From: Chloroflexota bacterium | Lineage (GTDB): Bacteria > Chloroflexota > Dormibacteria > Dormibacterales > Dormibacteraceae | Assembly (NCBI GenBank): GCA_005881825.1 | Contig: VBEO01000069.1 | Span: 1-51,939, forward strand | Direction: 5' to 3' | DNA length: 51,939 nt | Shown: in pieces, positions 27,541-35,447 of the stretch | Layout of the letters: the number at the start of each line of letters is the position of its first letter | Position numbering within the stretch: the first letter of the stretch is position 1 | Position numbers and translations under genes: made by a program | The notes under the pieces: model-generated | Databases searched by the model: none | The model's input: only the letters and a program-made list of their open reading frames with translations | What the model was told of the DNA's origin: nothing

Positions 27541-30235
27541 CGACGGTCGCGAGCTTGCTCATGTCGGCCCAGTTGGGGCCGACCTTGGACTCCACCTCCA
27601 GGCGCGACTCCAGCTCGTAGGCCTCGGTCATCACCCGCGGCACCAGGTCCGAGAAGGTATCCAGCTCGGCGCGCGGGATCTCGAACAGCAGCTCGTCGTG
27701 CACCTGCAGCAGCATCTTGCCGCGCAACCCCGTCGACTCGATCTCGCGCTGCAGGCGGACCATCGCGATTTTGATGATGTCGGCGGCCAGGGACTGGAAG
27801 GGAAAGTTGATCGCCATCCGTTCCGCCGCCATCCGCAGTTGGTAGTTGGGCGAGCGCAGGTCGGGGATCGCCCGCCGGCGCCCCGTCGAGCTGACCACGA
27901 TCCCGGTTTCACGCGCTGTCTGGCGCACCCCCTCCAGGTAGTCGCGGAGCTTGGCGAAGGCCGTCCAGTACTCCTTCAGGAACTCCCGCGCCTCGTCCCC
28001 CGGGATGCCCATCTGCATCGAGAGCCCGTACTCGCCCTGACCGTAGATCGACCCGAAGTTGGCGACCTTGGCCAGGCGCCGCTGGTTGGGATCGACCAGC
28101 TCCAGGGGCACCTTGAAGACGCGCGAGGCGGTGGCGGCATGGATGTCCTGCCCGGCCGCGAAGGCGGCCAGCAGGTTGGGGTCGCCCGAGAGGTGGGCGG
28201 CGATTCGCAGCTCGATCTGCGAGTAGTCGGCCGCGAAGAGCAGGTGATCCGGATGCTGGGCGTGGAAGGCGCGGCGGATGCGCTGGCCGAGCTCGGTCCG
28301 GATCGGGATGTTCATCAGGTTCGGGTTGGAAGAGGCCAGCCGCCCGGTGGCGGTGGCGGCCTGCCCGAAGGAGGTGTGGACGCGGCGCGTGGAGGGGTCC
28401 ATCAACTCGGGCAGCGCGTCGACATAGGTCGACTTGAGCTTGGAGAGCTGCCGGTGCTCCAGGATCAGGCCGACCACCGGGTGCTTGTCGCGCAGCGACT
28501 CCAGCGTCTCGGCGTCGGTCGAGTAGCCCGTTTTGGTGCGCTTGCCGACCGGCAGCTTGAGGTCTTCGAAGAGCAGCTTGGCCAGCTGCTGGGGGGCATT
28601 GAGGTTGAACTCGTATCCGGAGAGCTCGGAGACCTCGGCCTCCAGCGCGGCCAGCTGCTCGCCCAGCTCCCGCTGCATCTCGCGCAGGTAGGGGATGTCG
28701 ACCGCCACCCCCTCCCACTCCATCTGCGCCAGCACCCGGGCCAGCGGCAGCTCGATCTCGTGGAACAGGTAGTCGACCTGCACGTTTCGCATCTCGGCTT
28801 CCAGGCGCGGGTGCAGCTGGAGGATGGCCTGGGCGCGCTGGCCGGCGTACGTGGCGGCCTCGTGGACCGGCGCCTGCGAAGGCTTGATCTCCTTGCGCCC
28901 CACCCCCAGCAGCTGGTCGGAGCCCATCAGCGTCATGCCCAGCAGCTCACGGGCCAGGTCGTCCAGCCGCGGGTCGCGGGAGCCGGCCCCCAGTAGGTAG
29001 GCCGAGAGAAAGGTGCTGAAGACCCACTGGTAGTTCTGCTCGTCCACCTGGTCCAGCAGCAGCTGCATGTCCTTGACGTCATGCGTGGAAAGCGCACGCG
29101 TGGCCAGCGCGTCGGCCACCTCGGCGGCCGGGCGGCCGGTCAGGGGCAGGTAGAACGCGTCGTCGGCGGTGGCGATGCCCAGGCCGACCGGCGTGCCGCC
29201 CCGGGCGGGGCCGTCCCAGATCCCGAACACGCCCACTTCGGCCGCGGCCGAAATCGCCGTGCAGAGCTCCTCCAACGGCGCGTGGTCGGGCACCAGGCGC
29301 ACGCCGTGCAGGTCCTCGGGGGGCGCGAACTCCAGCCTGGCCTGCACCGGCACCACGTCGGGTGCCGGGAAGCGGGCCAGCAGCTGCCGGAACTCGAGCG
29401 CGTCGAACACCCGCCGCGCCTCTTCGGGGTCATAGCGCAGCCAGCGCGCCTTCTCCAGCTCCAGCGGCACCTCGACGTCGGTCTGGATGGTGACCATGCG
29501 CTTGCCCAGCCGCACCTGGTCAGCGGCGGCCTGCAGGTTGGTCTTGACCCGGCCCTCCTTGAGCTCCTCCAGGCGGTCGAGCAGGTTCTCGATCGTGCCG
29601 TACTTCTGGACCAGCTCGCCGGCGGTCTTGTCCCCCACCCCGGGGACGCCCGGGATGTTGTCCGAGGTGTCCCCGCGCAGCGCCTTGTAGTCGATCAGCT
29701 GCACCGGCTCGAACCCATACCGCTGCCGGACCTGGTCGGGGCCGTACAGGAAGGTGTCGGTGATCCCCCGGCGCGGAACCAGCGCGTCCACCTCGTCGGT
29801 GACCAGCTGCAGGCAGTCGAGGTCGCCGCTCACGATCGTCACATGCATGCCCTCGGCCGCCGCCTTGCGGGCCAGCGTGCCGATCACGTCGTCGGCTTCG
29901 TAGCCCTCGACTCCGTAGATCGGGATGGCCAGGGAGCGCAGCACCTCGCGCGTGCGCTCGATCTGGGGCCGGAGGTCGTCGGGCATCGGCCGCCGCCCCG
30001 CCTTGTACTCGGCGTACTCCTCTGAGCGGAAGGTCGGCTTGCCCAGGTCGAAGGCCGCGATCGCGTACTCGGGCCGGTTGGCGAGCACGATCGCCAGCAT
30101 CGACGTGAAGCCGTAGACGGCGTTCGTGACCTCGCCTGCCGAGGTGCTCATGGGGGGCAGCGCGAAGAACGCGCGGTAGATCAGGCTGTGGGCGTCGATG
30201 AGCACCAGACGACCGCGCCGGGAGCCCTTCGCCAC
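27533..30235 (-). CDS. polA: DNA polymerase I
   Basis: A 900-residue family A polymerase for Okazaki fragment processing and repair synthesis. The 5' nuclease domain (1-300) has LIDAHSLIYRAFFALP, EGYEADDVIGTLA, VSGDLDCLQLV and GDTSDNIPGVPGVGDKTA. The middle domain (about 310-490) lacks the acidic residues of a proofreading exonuclease, so 3'-5' activity is probably absent, as in Taq. Polymerase motifs are AADYSQIELRIAAHLSGD (A), AKVANFGSIYGQGEYGLS (B) and LLQVHDELLFE (C). The start is GTG 30235; the 71-bp divergent region to 30307 must hold its promoter. Confidence 0.97.
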   Translation of the reverse strand: MAKGSRRGRLVLIDAHSLIYRAFFALPPMSTSAGEVTNAVYGFTSMLAIVLANRPEYAIAAFDLGKPTFRSEEYAEYKAGRRPMPDDLRPQIERTREVLRSLAIPIYGVEGYEADDVIGTLARKAAAEGMHVTIVSGDLDCLQLVTDEVDALVPRRGITDTFLYGPDQVRQRYGFEPVQLIDYKALRGDTSDNIPGVPGVGDKTAGELVQKYGTIENLLDRLEELKEGRVKTNLQAAADQVRLGKRMVTIQTDVEVPLELEKARWLRYDPEEARRVFDALEFRQLLARFPAPDVVPVQARLEFAPPEDLHGVRLVPDHAPLEELCTAISAAAEVGVFGIWDGPARGGTPVGLGIATADDAFYLPLTGRPAAEVADALATRALSTHDVKDMQLLLDQVDEQNYQWVFSTFLSAYLLGAGSRDPRLDDLARELLGMTLMGSDQLLGVGRKEIKPSQAPVHEAATYAGQRAQAILQLHPRLEAEMRNVQVDYLFHEIELPLARVLAQMEWEGVAVDIPYLREMQRELGEQLAALEAEVSELSGYEFNLNAPQQLAKLLFEDLKLPVGKRTKTGYSTDAETLESLRDKHPVVGLILEHRQLSKLKSTYVDALPELMDPSTRRVHTSFGQAATATGRLASSNPNLMNIPIRTELGQRIRRAFHAQHPDHLLFAADYSQIELRIAAHLSGDPNLLAAFAAGQDIHAATASRVFKVPLELVDPNQRRLAKVANFGSIYGQGEYGLSMQMGIPGDEAREFLKEYWTAFAKLRDYLEGVRQTARETGIVVSSTGRRRAIPDLRSPNYQLRMAAERMAINFPFQSLAADIIKIAMVRLQREIESTGLRGKMLLQVHDELLFEIPRAELDTFSDLVPRVMTEAYELESRLEVESKVGPNWADMSKLATVVA

Positions 30236-30284
30236 GATCTTTTGAATTCTAGGTTTGGCCTGACGGAGGCTCAGGAGGCCCCCG

Positions 30285-30290
30285 CTATAG
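30285..30290 (+). promoter_or_regulatory. Possible -10 (TATAGT) for the bifunctional nuclease gene
   Basis: TATAGT in the polA/nuclease divergent spacer, about 20 bp before the first codons with homology. No convincing -35 is seen. The rest of the spacer (30236-30306) shows an AGGGAG stretch at 30301-30306. Confidence 0.4.
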
Positions 30291-30306
30291 TTGCGGCCAG
30301 AGGGAG

Positions 30307-30861
30307 ATTGAAACGGAAGACTGGGTCGAAGTCGGCGTAGACAGCATCCGGGTCCACGTGCAAACAGGCCAGCACGTCGTGATCCTCAAGGAGAAAAACG
30401 CCGACCGCTACCTGCCGATCTGGATCGGTCCTTTCGAGGCCAACGCGATCGCGCTGAAGATCACCGGCCAGACCCCCGAGCGACCTATCACCCATGACCT
30501 CATGCTCACGGCCATGAGCGAATTCGACATGGTCGTGAAGCGGATCGTGGTCACGTCGCTGTCGGGCGAGGTCTTCTTCGCCCGCCTCCACGTCGAGCAG
30601 AACGGCCGCGAGACCGACATCGACTCCCGGCCCAGTGACGCGATCGCGCTCGCCGTCCGCTTCGAGTGCCCGATCTACGTCACCCGCGACGTCCTGGAGC
30701 GCGCCGGGGTGATTCCGGAGAAGGAGGAGGACGAGCAGAGCGCCGCCTCCGGCCCCATCGACGAGGACCGCCTGGCCGTGTTCCGCGACCTGGTCAACAG
30801 CCTCGACCTGCCGGACCTGCCCGACGAGCCGGGCAGCCGAGGGGGCACCTCCAAGAGTTGA
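30307..30861 (+). CDS. Bifunctional nuclease (DUF151) family protein
   Basis: A DUF151/BFN protein of about 184 residues. Characteristic segments are VEVGVDSIRVHVQTGQHVVILKE, RYLPIWIGPFEANAIAL, HDLMLTAMSEFDMVVKRIVV and DSRPSDAIALAVRFECPIYV. A mycobacterial-thermotoga relative has been described as a nuclease; the general role is unclear. The conserved N-terminal strand begins before the first standard start (GTG 30358), and no ATG/GTG/TTG lies between it and the in-frame stop at 30250. ATT 30307 or ACG 30313, the latter 6 nt after AGGGAG, must serve, or a base is wrong. It overlaps the next gene as TTGA. Confidence 0.82.
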   Translation: METEDWVEVGVDSIRVHVQTGQHVVILKEKNADRYLPIWIGPFEANAIALKITGQTPERPITHDLMLTAMSEFDMVVKRIVVTSLSGEVFFARLHVEQNGRETDIDSRPSDAIALAVRFECPIYVTRDVLERAGVIPEKEEDEQSAASGPIDEDRLAVFRDLVNSLDLPDLPDEPGSRGGTSKS

Positions 30862-31301
30862 CCTCCCAGCAGGAGCTGGAGGCCAGCCTCAGGCTCCTGG
30901 TGGCCCTCGTCCTCGGCATCGTGATGGGGACCGAGCGCGAGTACTTCCGCCACCCCGCCGGGATGCGCACGATCACGGCGGTTTGCGTCGGCTCCTGCCT
31001 GTTTACCGTTGCCGGGTCGCTGGTGCCCCACACCGACCCCACCCGGGTGGCCGCCCAGATCGTGACCGGGATCGGCTTCCTGGGCGCGGGCGCCATCCTG
31101 CGCAGCGGCCGCTCGATCCATGGCCTGACCACGGCCGCCGCGATCTGGGTGGCGGCGGCGATCGGCATGGCCGTCGGTTTCCGGCTCTTCATCCTGGCCG
31201 GCCTCGCGACCTTGATGGTGGTCGCAGCTCTGGTCGTCCTCCAGTACGTGGAGGACCTGCTGGTGAGGGTTCGCGAACGCTGGAGTAGCCCCCCGACCTA
31301 G
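30858..31301 (+). CDS. MgtC/SapB family membrane protein
   Basis: A 147-residue protein from TTG 30858, which overlaps the upstream stop (TTGA). Four to five hydrophobic segments and the MgtC signature are visible: LVALVLGIVMGTERE, AGMRTITAVCVGSCLF, IVTGIGFLGAGAIL and IHGLTTAAAIWVAAAIG. It has only the N-terminal membrane part; the soluble C-terminal domain of some MgtC proteins is missing, which is common. The family is tied to magnesium limitation and acid or phosphate homeostasis. Confidence 0.9.
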   Translation: MTSQQELEASLRLLVALVLGIVMGTEREYFRHPAGMRTITAVCVGSCLFTVAGSLVPHTDPTRVAAQIVTGIGFLGAGAILRSGRSIHGLTTAAAIWVAAAIGMAVGFRLFILAGLATLMVVAALVVLQYVEDLLVRVRERWSSPPT

Positions 31302-31306
31302 GAGCC

Positions 31307-31362
31307 GAGCGCCGGCGGCGGAACGGTTTTGAGGCGACAAAAGGGTTCCAGCGCCGGCGCTC
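31307..31362. repeat. Long imperfect palindrome after the mgtC-like gene
   Basis: Outer arms GAGCGCCGGCG (31307-31317) and CGCCGGCGCTC (31352-31362) pair perfectly over 11 bp, then GGAAC/GTTCC (31320-31324/31345-31349) and TTTT/AAAA inside. It starts 6 bp after the stop and ends about 30 bp before the next gene. It could be a terminator hairpin or an operator for the following regulator; there is no T-run after the stem. Confidence 0.6.
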
Positions 31363-31393
31363 GAAGGATTGCTGCGGGCCTGCTAGGGTTCTT

Positions 31394-32050
31394 GTGGCTT
31401 TTGGGATGTTCCTCTCACTGACGCCCCGCCGGCGCGAAACCCTGGACGTGCTGCGGCGGCTGACCCAGCAGGCCGGCGCCGCCGTCCATTACTCGCTGGT
31501 CGCCGGCCGCATGCGGATCTCGGCCTGGACGGCATACGGCTTGCTGCGGGAACTGGAGTCGATGGGCCTGGTGGTGCGCCGCTACGCGCTGGGCGGGACC
31601 GGCGGCGGAGGGCGCTCACGGATCCTCTTCGAGCCCAGCGCCCCCGCGCGCGGCGAGGCCGATGACGACGCGCCCCTGCGCAGCGCATTCGAGCGCTTCG
31701 CGGCCATCCCCGACGACGCGGCGGCCGTGCGCGCTTACCTGGCCGAGGCCGGGAACGACCTGGCCTGGCACCTCGGCTTCTGGCTGGGCCGCCTGGAGGC
31801 GGCCGGACGCAACGCCCACGACGCCGCGCGAACGCTGCTGGAGGGCAGCGGCCTGCCAGCGGCCAAGATGCAGGCAGTGGCCGCGCTCGGCCTGGGATCC
31901 ACCCTGGCTCGACTGGGTCCAGCGCGGCTGGCCGACCGCCTGACCGCGGCCAGCAGCCGCTTCTCGGCTCTCCTGGAGGAGGCGGGGCGCGTCTCCGACG
32001 CGCGCCTGGCCCAACTGGTCGACTCGGCCCGCCGGCTGGAAGCAACTTGA
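31394..32050 (+). CDS. Winged-helix-type transcriptional regulator upstream of degV
   Basis: A 218-residue protein with an N-terminal winged-helix region: TPRRRETLDVLRRLTQQ, then the recognition-helix-like SAWTAYGLLRELESMGLVVRRYAL and a Gly-rich wing (GGTGGGGRS). The C-terminal 130 residues are Ala-rich and helical, possibly a sensor or dimer domain. It is not assigned to a named family. GTG 31394 and ATG 31406 are both possible starts; TAGGGT at 31384 may be a -10. Its stop overlaps the TTG start of degV (TTGA), so the pair is coupled. Confidence 0.68.
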   Translation: MAFGMFLSLTPRRRETLDVLRRLTQQAGAAVHYSLVAGRMRISAWTAYGLLRELESMGLVVRRYALGGTGGGGRSRILFEPSAPARGEADDDAPLRSAFERFAAIPDDAAAVRAYLAEAGNDLAWHLGFWLGRLEAAGRNAHDAARTLLEGSGLPAAKMQAVAALGLGSTLARLGPARLADRLTAASSRFSALLEEAGRVSDARLAQLVDSARRLEAT

Positions 32051-32934
32051 GCTCGGTCGCCGTTGTCACCGACTCCACGGCCGACCTCCCGGCCGACCTC
32101 GTCCGGTCTCGCGGGGTGACGGTCGTGCCGCTGACCGTGACGCTGGAGGGAAAGGAGTACCTGGACGGCGTCGACATCACGGCCGACGAGTTCTACACGC
32201 GGCTGCACGGCGCGAATGGACCGGTCGCCACCACCTCGCAGCCGGCGCCGGCGCGCTTCCAGGAGGTCTACCGGCAGCTGCTCCAGGACCACGACGAGGT
32301 GATCTCCCTGCACATCTCGGAGAAGCTGTCCGGCACCTACGCGGCCGCGGTCCAGGGCGCCGAGCTGGCGGGAGCGGGCGACCGGGTGCGAGTGGTCGAT
32401 TCGGCGATGGTTTCGATGCCGCTGGGGCTGATGGTGCTGGCCGCTACGGAGGTCGCGGCCGGCGGCAGCGCCGGTGAGGTGGTCGAGCGCCTCGACGCGC
32501 TGCGCCGCGAGGTCACTGTCTTCTTCATGGTCTCCACGCTCGAGTACCTGCGCCGCGGGGGCCGCATCGGAGCCGCCAACGCACTCTTGGGCTCGGTCCT
32601 CCAGGTCAAGCCGGTGCTCACCATCCGCGACGGGCAGGTGACGCCGCTGGAGCGCGTGCGCACCCGGGAGCGGGCTCTGGCCCGGGTGATCGACCTGGTG
32701 CGGGAGCAGGACCGCGGCCAGGGCCTGTGCGCGATCGTGGGCCACGCCGCGGCGGAGGCCACCGCCGAGCGGATCGCGTCCGAGATCGAGCCCGGCTGCG
32801 ACACCCTGCTGGTACAGCCGCTGGGCCCCGTGGTGGGCGCGCACGCGGGGCCTGGCACCGTCGGCGTGGGCTGCTATCCGGCCGAGCTTCTACCACTCGG
32901 GCTGAAGAAGGTCAGCGCGGCCGCCGCCAGGTGA
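32047..32934 (+). CDS. DegV family fatty-acid-binding protein
   Basis: A 295-residue DegV protein. Domain 1 begins SVAVVTDSTADLPADL; PVATTSQPAPARF and ISLHISEKLSGTYAAA form the fatty-acid head-group pocket; domain 2 contains YLRRGGRIGAANALLGSVLQVKPVL and the end has GPVVGAHAGPGTVGVG. In Firmicutes such proteins (FakB) present fatty acids to the kinase FakA; FakA is not in this window. TTG start at 32047. The 3' end overlaps the convergent MBL gene by 23 bp. Confidence 0.93.
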   Translation: MSSVAVVTDSTADLPADLVRSRGVTVVPLTVTLEGKEYLDGVDITADEFYTRLHGANGPVATTSQPAPARFQEVYRQLLQDHDEVISLHISEKLSGTYAAAVQGAELAGAGDRVRVVDSAMVSMPLGLMVLAATEVAAGGSAGEVVERLDALRREVTVFFMVSTLEYLRRGGRIGAANALLGSVLQVKPVLTIRDGQVTPLERVRTRERALARVIDLVREQDRGQGLCAIVGHAAAEATAERIASEIEPGCDTLLVQPLGPVVGAHAGPGTVGVGCYPAELLPLGLKKVSAAAAR

Positions 32935-33889
32935 CGGCCTCCGGCGAGGCCAGCTTCTCCAGCTGCCCCGCGACGGCCAGCGACTGCAGGTGCGCCAGGC
33001 CCTCCTGAAGGGCGAGCCGCCGCTCCCAGAGCTCCTCGCGGTAACCCCAGAGCCCAAGCGCGACATCCCAGCCGGACATCTGGCCGGCGCCGATCAGGCC
33101 CAGAATCCGCTCCTTGCGGCGCTCGTGGTGCGCGATCAGGCCGTCGACCAACTCCTCCGGGTCCTCGAAAGGACGGCCGTGGGCGGGGAACACGAGCCGC
33201 GGCCGGCGCGCGGCCAGCCGGCGCAGTGCGGCCACGTAGTCGTCGAGCGGATTCGGTGTGCTCTGTGGATGCAGCGCGATGTTGGGGCTGATCTCGGCCA
33301 GCAGTTGGTCGCCGCTGAAGAGCAGTTCGTTCTCGGCGTCGAACAGGCAGATATGGCCGGGCGAGTGGCCCGGCGTCCACTCCACCAGCAAACGGCGGCC
33401 GCCCAGCTCCAGAGTCTCGGCGCCATCCAGTTGGACATCGGCCTCGGCCGGTGCCACGAAATTGCGGAGGTTGCGGGAGGCGTTCTTCAGGGCCTCGACC
33501 TCTTCGGCCGGGACCCCGTGCAGGCTGAGGTGGCGGCCGACCTCGGCCACCAGCGTCTCCAGCTCGAGGTAGCGCGGGTGGACCAGCGGCACCTCCAGCC
33601 GGTGCAGGTACAGCTCCACGCCGAACTCCTCGACCAGGGGTCCGGCGGCGCCGTAGTGGTCCGGGTGGATGTGTGTGATGACCAGCCGGCGCGGCTTGCC
33701 GCCCACGCGCTCGATGGCCGCCCGCATCATGGCCATCGATTCGGGGACGTTCATCCCGCAGTCGATCAGATCGAGATGAGCGCCGTCTCGCAGCAGGTAG
33801 ATGTTGACCGCGCCCTCTTCGAATGGGATCGGGAGGCTCAGGCAGTGGACCCCGGGGGCCACCTCGGTCAGCGCCAAATCGGTCGTCAT
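32912..33889 (-). CDS. Metallo-beta-lactamase fold hydrolase
   Basis: A 325-residue MBL-fold protein. Metal-binding HIHPDH is at residues 73-78, further ligands in TPGHSPGH and LLFSGDQLL, and the late His in VFPAHGRPFED. A C-terminal helical winged-helix-like part (GLIAHHERRKERIL onward) resembles LACTB2-type hydrolases, which act on thioesters or RNA. Substrate is unknown. ATG 33889 is preceded by a plain spacer to SCP2 at 33949. Confidence 0.9.
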   Translation of the reverse strand: MTTDLALTEVAPGVHCLSLPIPFEEGAVNIYLLRDGAHLDLIDCGMNVPESMAMMRAAIERVGGKPRRLVITHIHPDHYGAAGPLVEEFGVELYLHRLEVPLVHPRYLELETLVAEVGRHLSLHGVPAEEVEALKNASRNLRNFVAPAEADVQLDGAETLELGGRRLLVEWTPGHSPGHICLFDAENELLFSGDQLLAEISPNIALHPQSTPNPLDDYVAALRRLAARRPRLVFPAHGRPFEDPEELVDGLIAHHERRKERILGLIGAGQMSGWDVALGLWGYREELWERRLALQEGLAHLQSLAVAGQLEKLASPEAVTWRRPR

Positions 33890-33948
33890 AAGATGGAGTG
33901 AGCCATGGCGCGGAGCGTCATACCAGCCAAAGGAGCGCTAACTGACTT

Positions 33949-34296
33949 ATGACCGACCAGCTGAACGCCGATCAGGTTACGCCGGACCAGGTGTTCGAAC
34001 AGATGCCCAACTACTTCCAGCCGGACAAGGCCGGGAACACCAACGCCACCATCAATTTCGACCTGAGCGGCGCCAACGCGGGGAAGTACTGGATCAAGAT
34101 CGCGGACGCCACGGCGACCTCCGGCAAGGGCGAGGGTGAGAACCCCAACCTCACCCTGATGGCCGATGCCAACGACTTCGTCAAGATCATCTTCGGCCAG
34201 CTCGATCCCACCGCCGCGTTCATGCAGGGCAAGCTCAAGATCAAGGGAGACATGGGACTGGCCCTCAAGTTCCAGTCCATGTTCAAGCGCCCCTGA
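33949..34296 (+). CDS. SCP2 sterol-binding domain protein
   Basis: A 115-residue stand-alone SCP2 domain: VFEQMPNYFQPDKAG, NATINFDLSG, ENPNLTLMADANDFVKIIFGQL and the C-terminal AAFMQGKLKIKGDMGLALKFQ, the usual end of the fold. SCP2 domains bind acyl-CoA, sterols or other lipids in a hydrophobic tunnel. The protein is cytosolic with no signal peptide. It stands alone between divergent and convergent genes. The DegV protein, thioesterases and fatty acyl-CoA reductase make lipid handling a local theme. Confidence 0.92.
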   Translation: MTDQLNADQVTPDQVFEQMPNYFQPDKAGNTNATINFDLSGANAGKYWIKIADATATSGKGEGENPNLTLMADANDFVKIIFGQLDPTAAFMQGKLKIKGDMGLALKFQSMFKRP

Positions 34297-34300
34297 CCTG

Positions 34301-34324
34301 GTAGGGGAGGAGCTTGCCCCTCCC
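34301..34324 (+). repeat. 24-nt palindromic repeat, family 1, copy 2
   Basis: GTAG then GGGAGGAGC-TT-GCCCCTCCC. Compared with copy 1 the change C to A in the left arm is matched by G to T in the right arm, which keeps the stem. One further change (G to A, facing C) is unmatched. It follows the SCP2 stop by 4 bp. Confidence 0.75.
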
Positions 34325-34341
34325 GGCCTGAGGGCGGCATA

Positions 34342-34365
34342 GGGCGGGGCAAGCCCCGCCCCTAC
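34342..34365 (-). repeat. 24-nt palindromic repeat, family 1, copy 3 (inverted)
   Basis: On the minus strand this copy is identical to copy 1 at 638-661. Together with copy 2 it forms a head-to-head pair 17 bp apart between two convergent genes, like a BIME arrangement. Confidence 0.78.
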
Positions 34366-34372
34366 GAAATCT

Positions 34373-34915
34373 CTAGATCCCGAAGACCCAGTACTGGAGG
34401 CGCTGGCTCATGGCGCCGTCGAGGTCGAGGTTGCCGGCCCCCTCCCTGATGCTCATCAGGTAGACGCGGTGGGGGCTGAGCGCGTAGCGCTTGAGCTGCC
34501 CATTGACGGCCACGGCCTCGGTGGCGTTTCCCCACTGGATGGGCGTGGTGTCGGTGTCGTCGGGCTCGTTGTCGGCCAACCAGGCCTTCAGTGACTGGCT
34601 GTCACCGCGGTCGTAGCTGCCGATGATCATGAAGCCGAACAGCCCGTCCTTGGCTCCCACGATGTCGAGCGTGGTATCGACGCCGTGCGGCGCCGTCGTC
34701 CCCACCTCGCGCTCGATGTACTTCCAGTCGGCGGGATAGCAGAAGCCCCAGCCCAGCTGCTGCAGGTTCAGCCCGTGGTCCGCGGGAGCGCACTTGAGCC
34801 CCGTGGCGCCGGGTGGCAAGGAGGCGGCCGGCGACCGCGTGGGCGTGCCGGAATTCCCGGTACAGGCGATCAGTACTATGAGCGTGGCCGCGATTAAGAG
34901 GGGTTTGCCGGGCAA
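34373..34915 (-). CDS. Hypothetical lipoprotein
   Basis: A 180-residue protein with a signal peptide and lipobox IVLIAC (Cys 18), then a Thr/Ser/Pro-rich linker and a 135-residue domain. No family recognised. Aromatic-rich segments (GWGFCYPADWKYIEREVG, FGFMIIGSYDRGDSQSLKAWL, SPHRVYLMSIREG) and two further Cys suggest a compact extracytoplasmic fold, similar in feel to PsbP-like proteins, without proof. ATG 34915. It diverges from the TraR/DksA gene. Confidence 0.62.
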   Translation of the reverse strand: MPGKPLLIAATLIVLIACTGNSGTPTRSPAASLPPGATGLKCAPADHGLNLQQLGWGFCYPADWKYIEREVGTTAPHGVDTTLDIVGAKDGLFGFMIIGSYDRGDSQSLKAWLADNEPDDTDTTPIQWGNATEAVAVNGQLKRYALSPHRVYLMSIREGAGNLDLDGAMSQRLQYWVFGI

Positions 34916-34984
34916 GTTCGGGGCGCATTATCGCGTCCATCGCGGCCGGCGCATCCGCAGTGTCGACTTTCTAGGAAAAAGTGC

Positions 34985-35020
34985 TGGACACTGGAAAAAG
35001 ATGTGATAGGGTTAGTGTCC
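34985..35020 (+). promoter_or_regulatory. Promoter with overlapping inverted repeat for the TraR/DksA gene
   Basis: -35 TGGACA (34985-34990), 16-bp spacer, -10 TAGGGT (35007-35012). A perfect 7-bp inverted repeat GGACACT (34986-34992) and AGTGTCC (35014-35020) brackets the -10 and overlaps the -35, so a regulator or an RNA hairpin could act here. Direct repeats TCGACTTT flank the region. This spacer is AT-richer than its surroundings. Confidence 0.55.
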
Positions 35021-35045
35021 TTATCGACTTTTTGTGGGGGGCGAT

Positions 35046-35432
35046 ATGACGAACGAAGATCGGGAGCGAATGAAGCGGCTCGAGGCCAACCGAACGGCGC
35101 TGGCCAAGTTGGCGTCGAGCTTCGAACAGGAGGCCGGCCTACACCGACCCCTGGCTGAGAGCGTGGGCGACATCATGACCCACGACTACGAGGACACCGA
35201 TTTCGCGCAGGCTCTCAGTGATCGCGAGATCAACGACACCCTCGTCCACCTCCTCAGCGAGAACCGGGAGCAGGTGGAGCACGCCCTCGAGCGCCTCAAT
35301 GCGGGCAAGTACGGGGTCTGCGAGGACTGCGACGAGCCCATCGCCACCGAGCGCCTGAAGTTCCGGCCCGAGGCCACGCGCTGCGTCGCCTGCCAGGGCC
35401 GCTGGGACCGCCTCAACCGCAGGAGCGCTTAA
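35046..35432 (+). CDS. TraR/DksA C4 zinc finger protein
   Basis: A 128-residue DksA/TraR-family protein, which binds in the RNA polymerase secondary channel and modulates initiation, often with ppGpp. A helical N-terminal coiled-coil-like part (residues 1-85) leads to the zinc finger with C92, C95, C113 and C116 (GVCEDCDEPI and RCVACQ). The coiled-coil tip has acidic residues (HDYEDTD). ATG 35046 follows GGGGGG at a good distance; the GTG at 35034 is less likely. It has its own promoter, described above. Confidence 0.92.
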   Translation: MTNEDRERMKRLEANRTALAKLASSFEQEAGLHRPLAESVGDIMTHDYEDTDFAQALSDREINDTLVHLLSENREQVEHALERLNAGKYGVCEDCDEPIATERLKFRPEATRCVACQGRWDRLNRRSA

Positions 35433-35447
35433 CCCCTTTCGGTCGGT

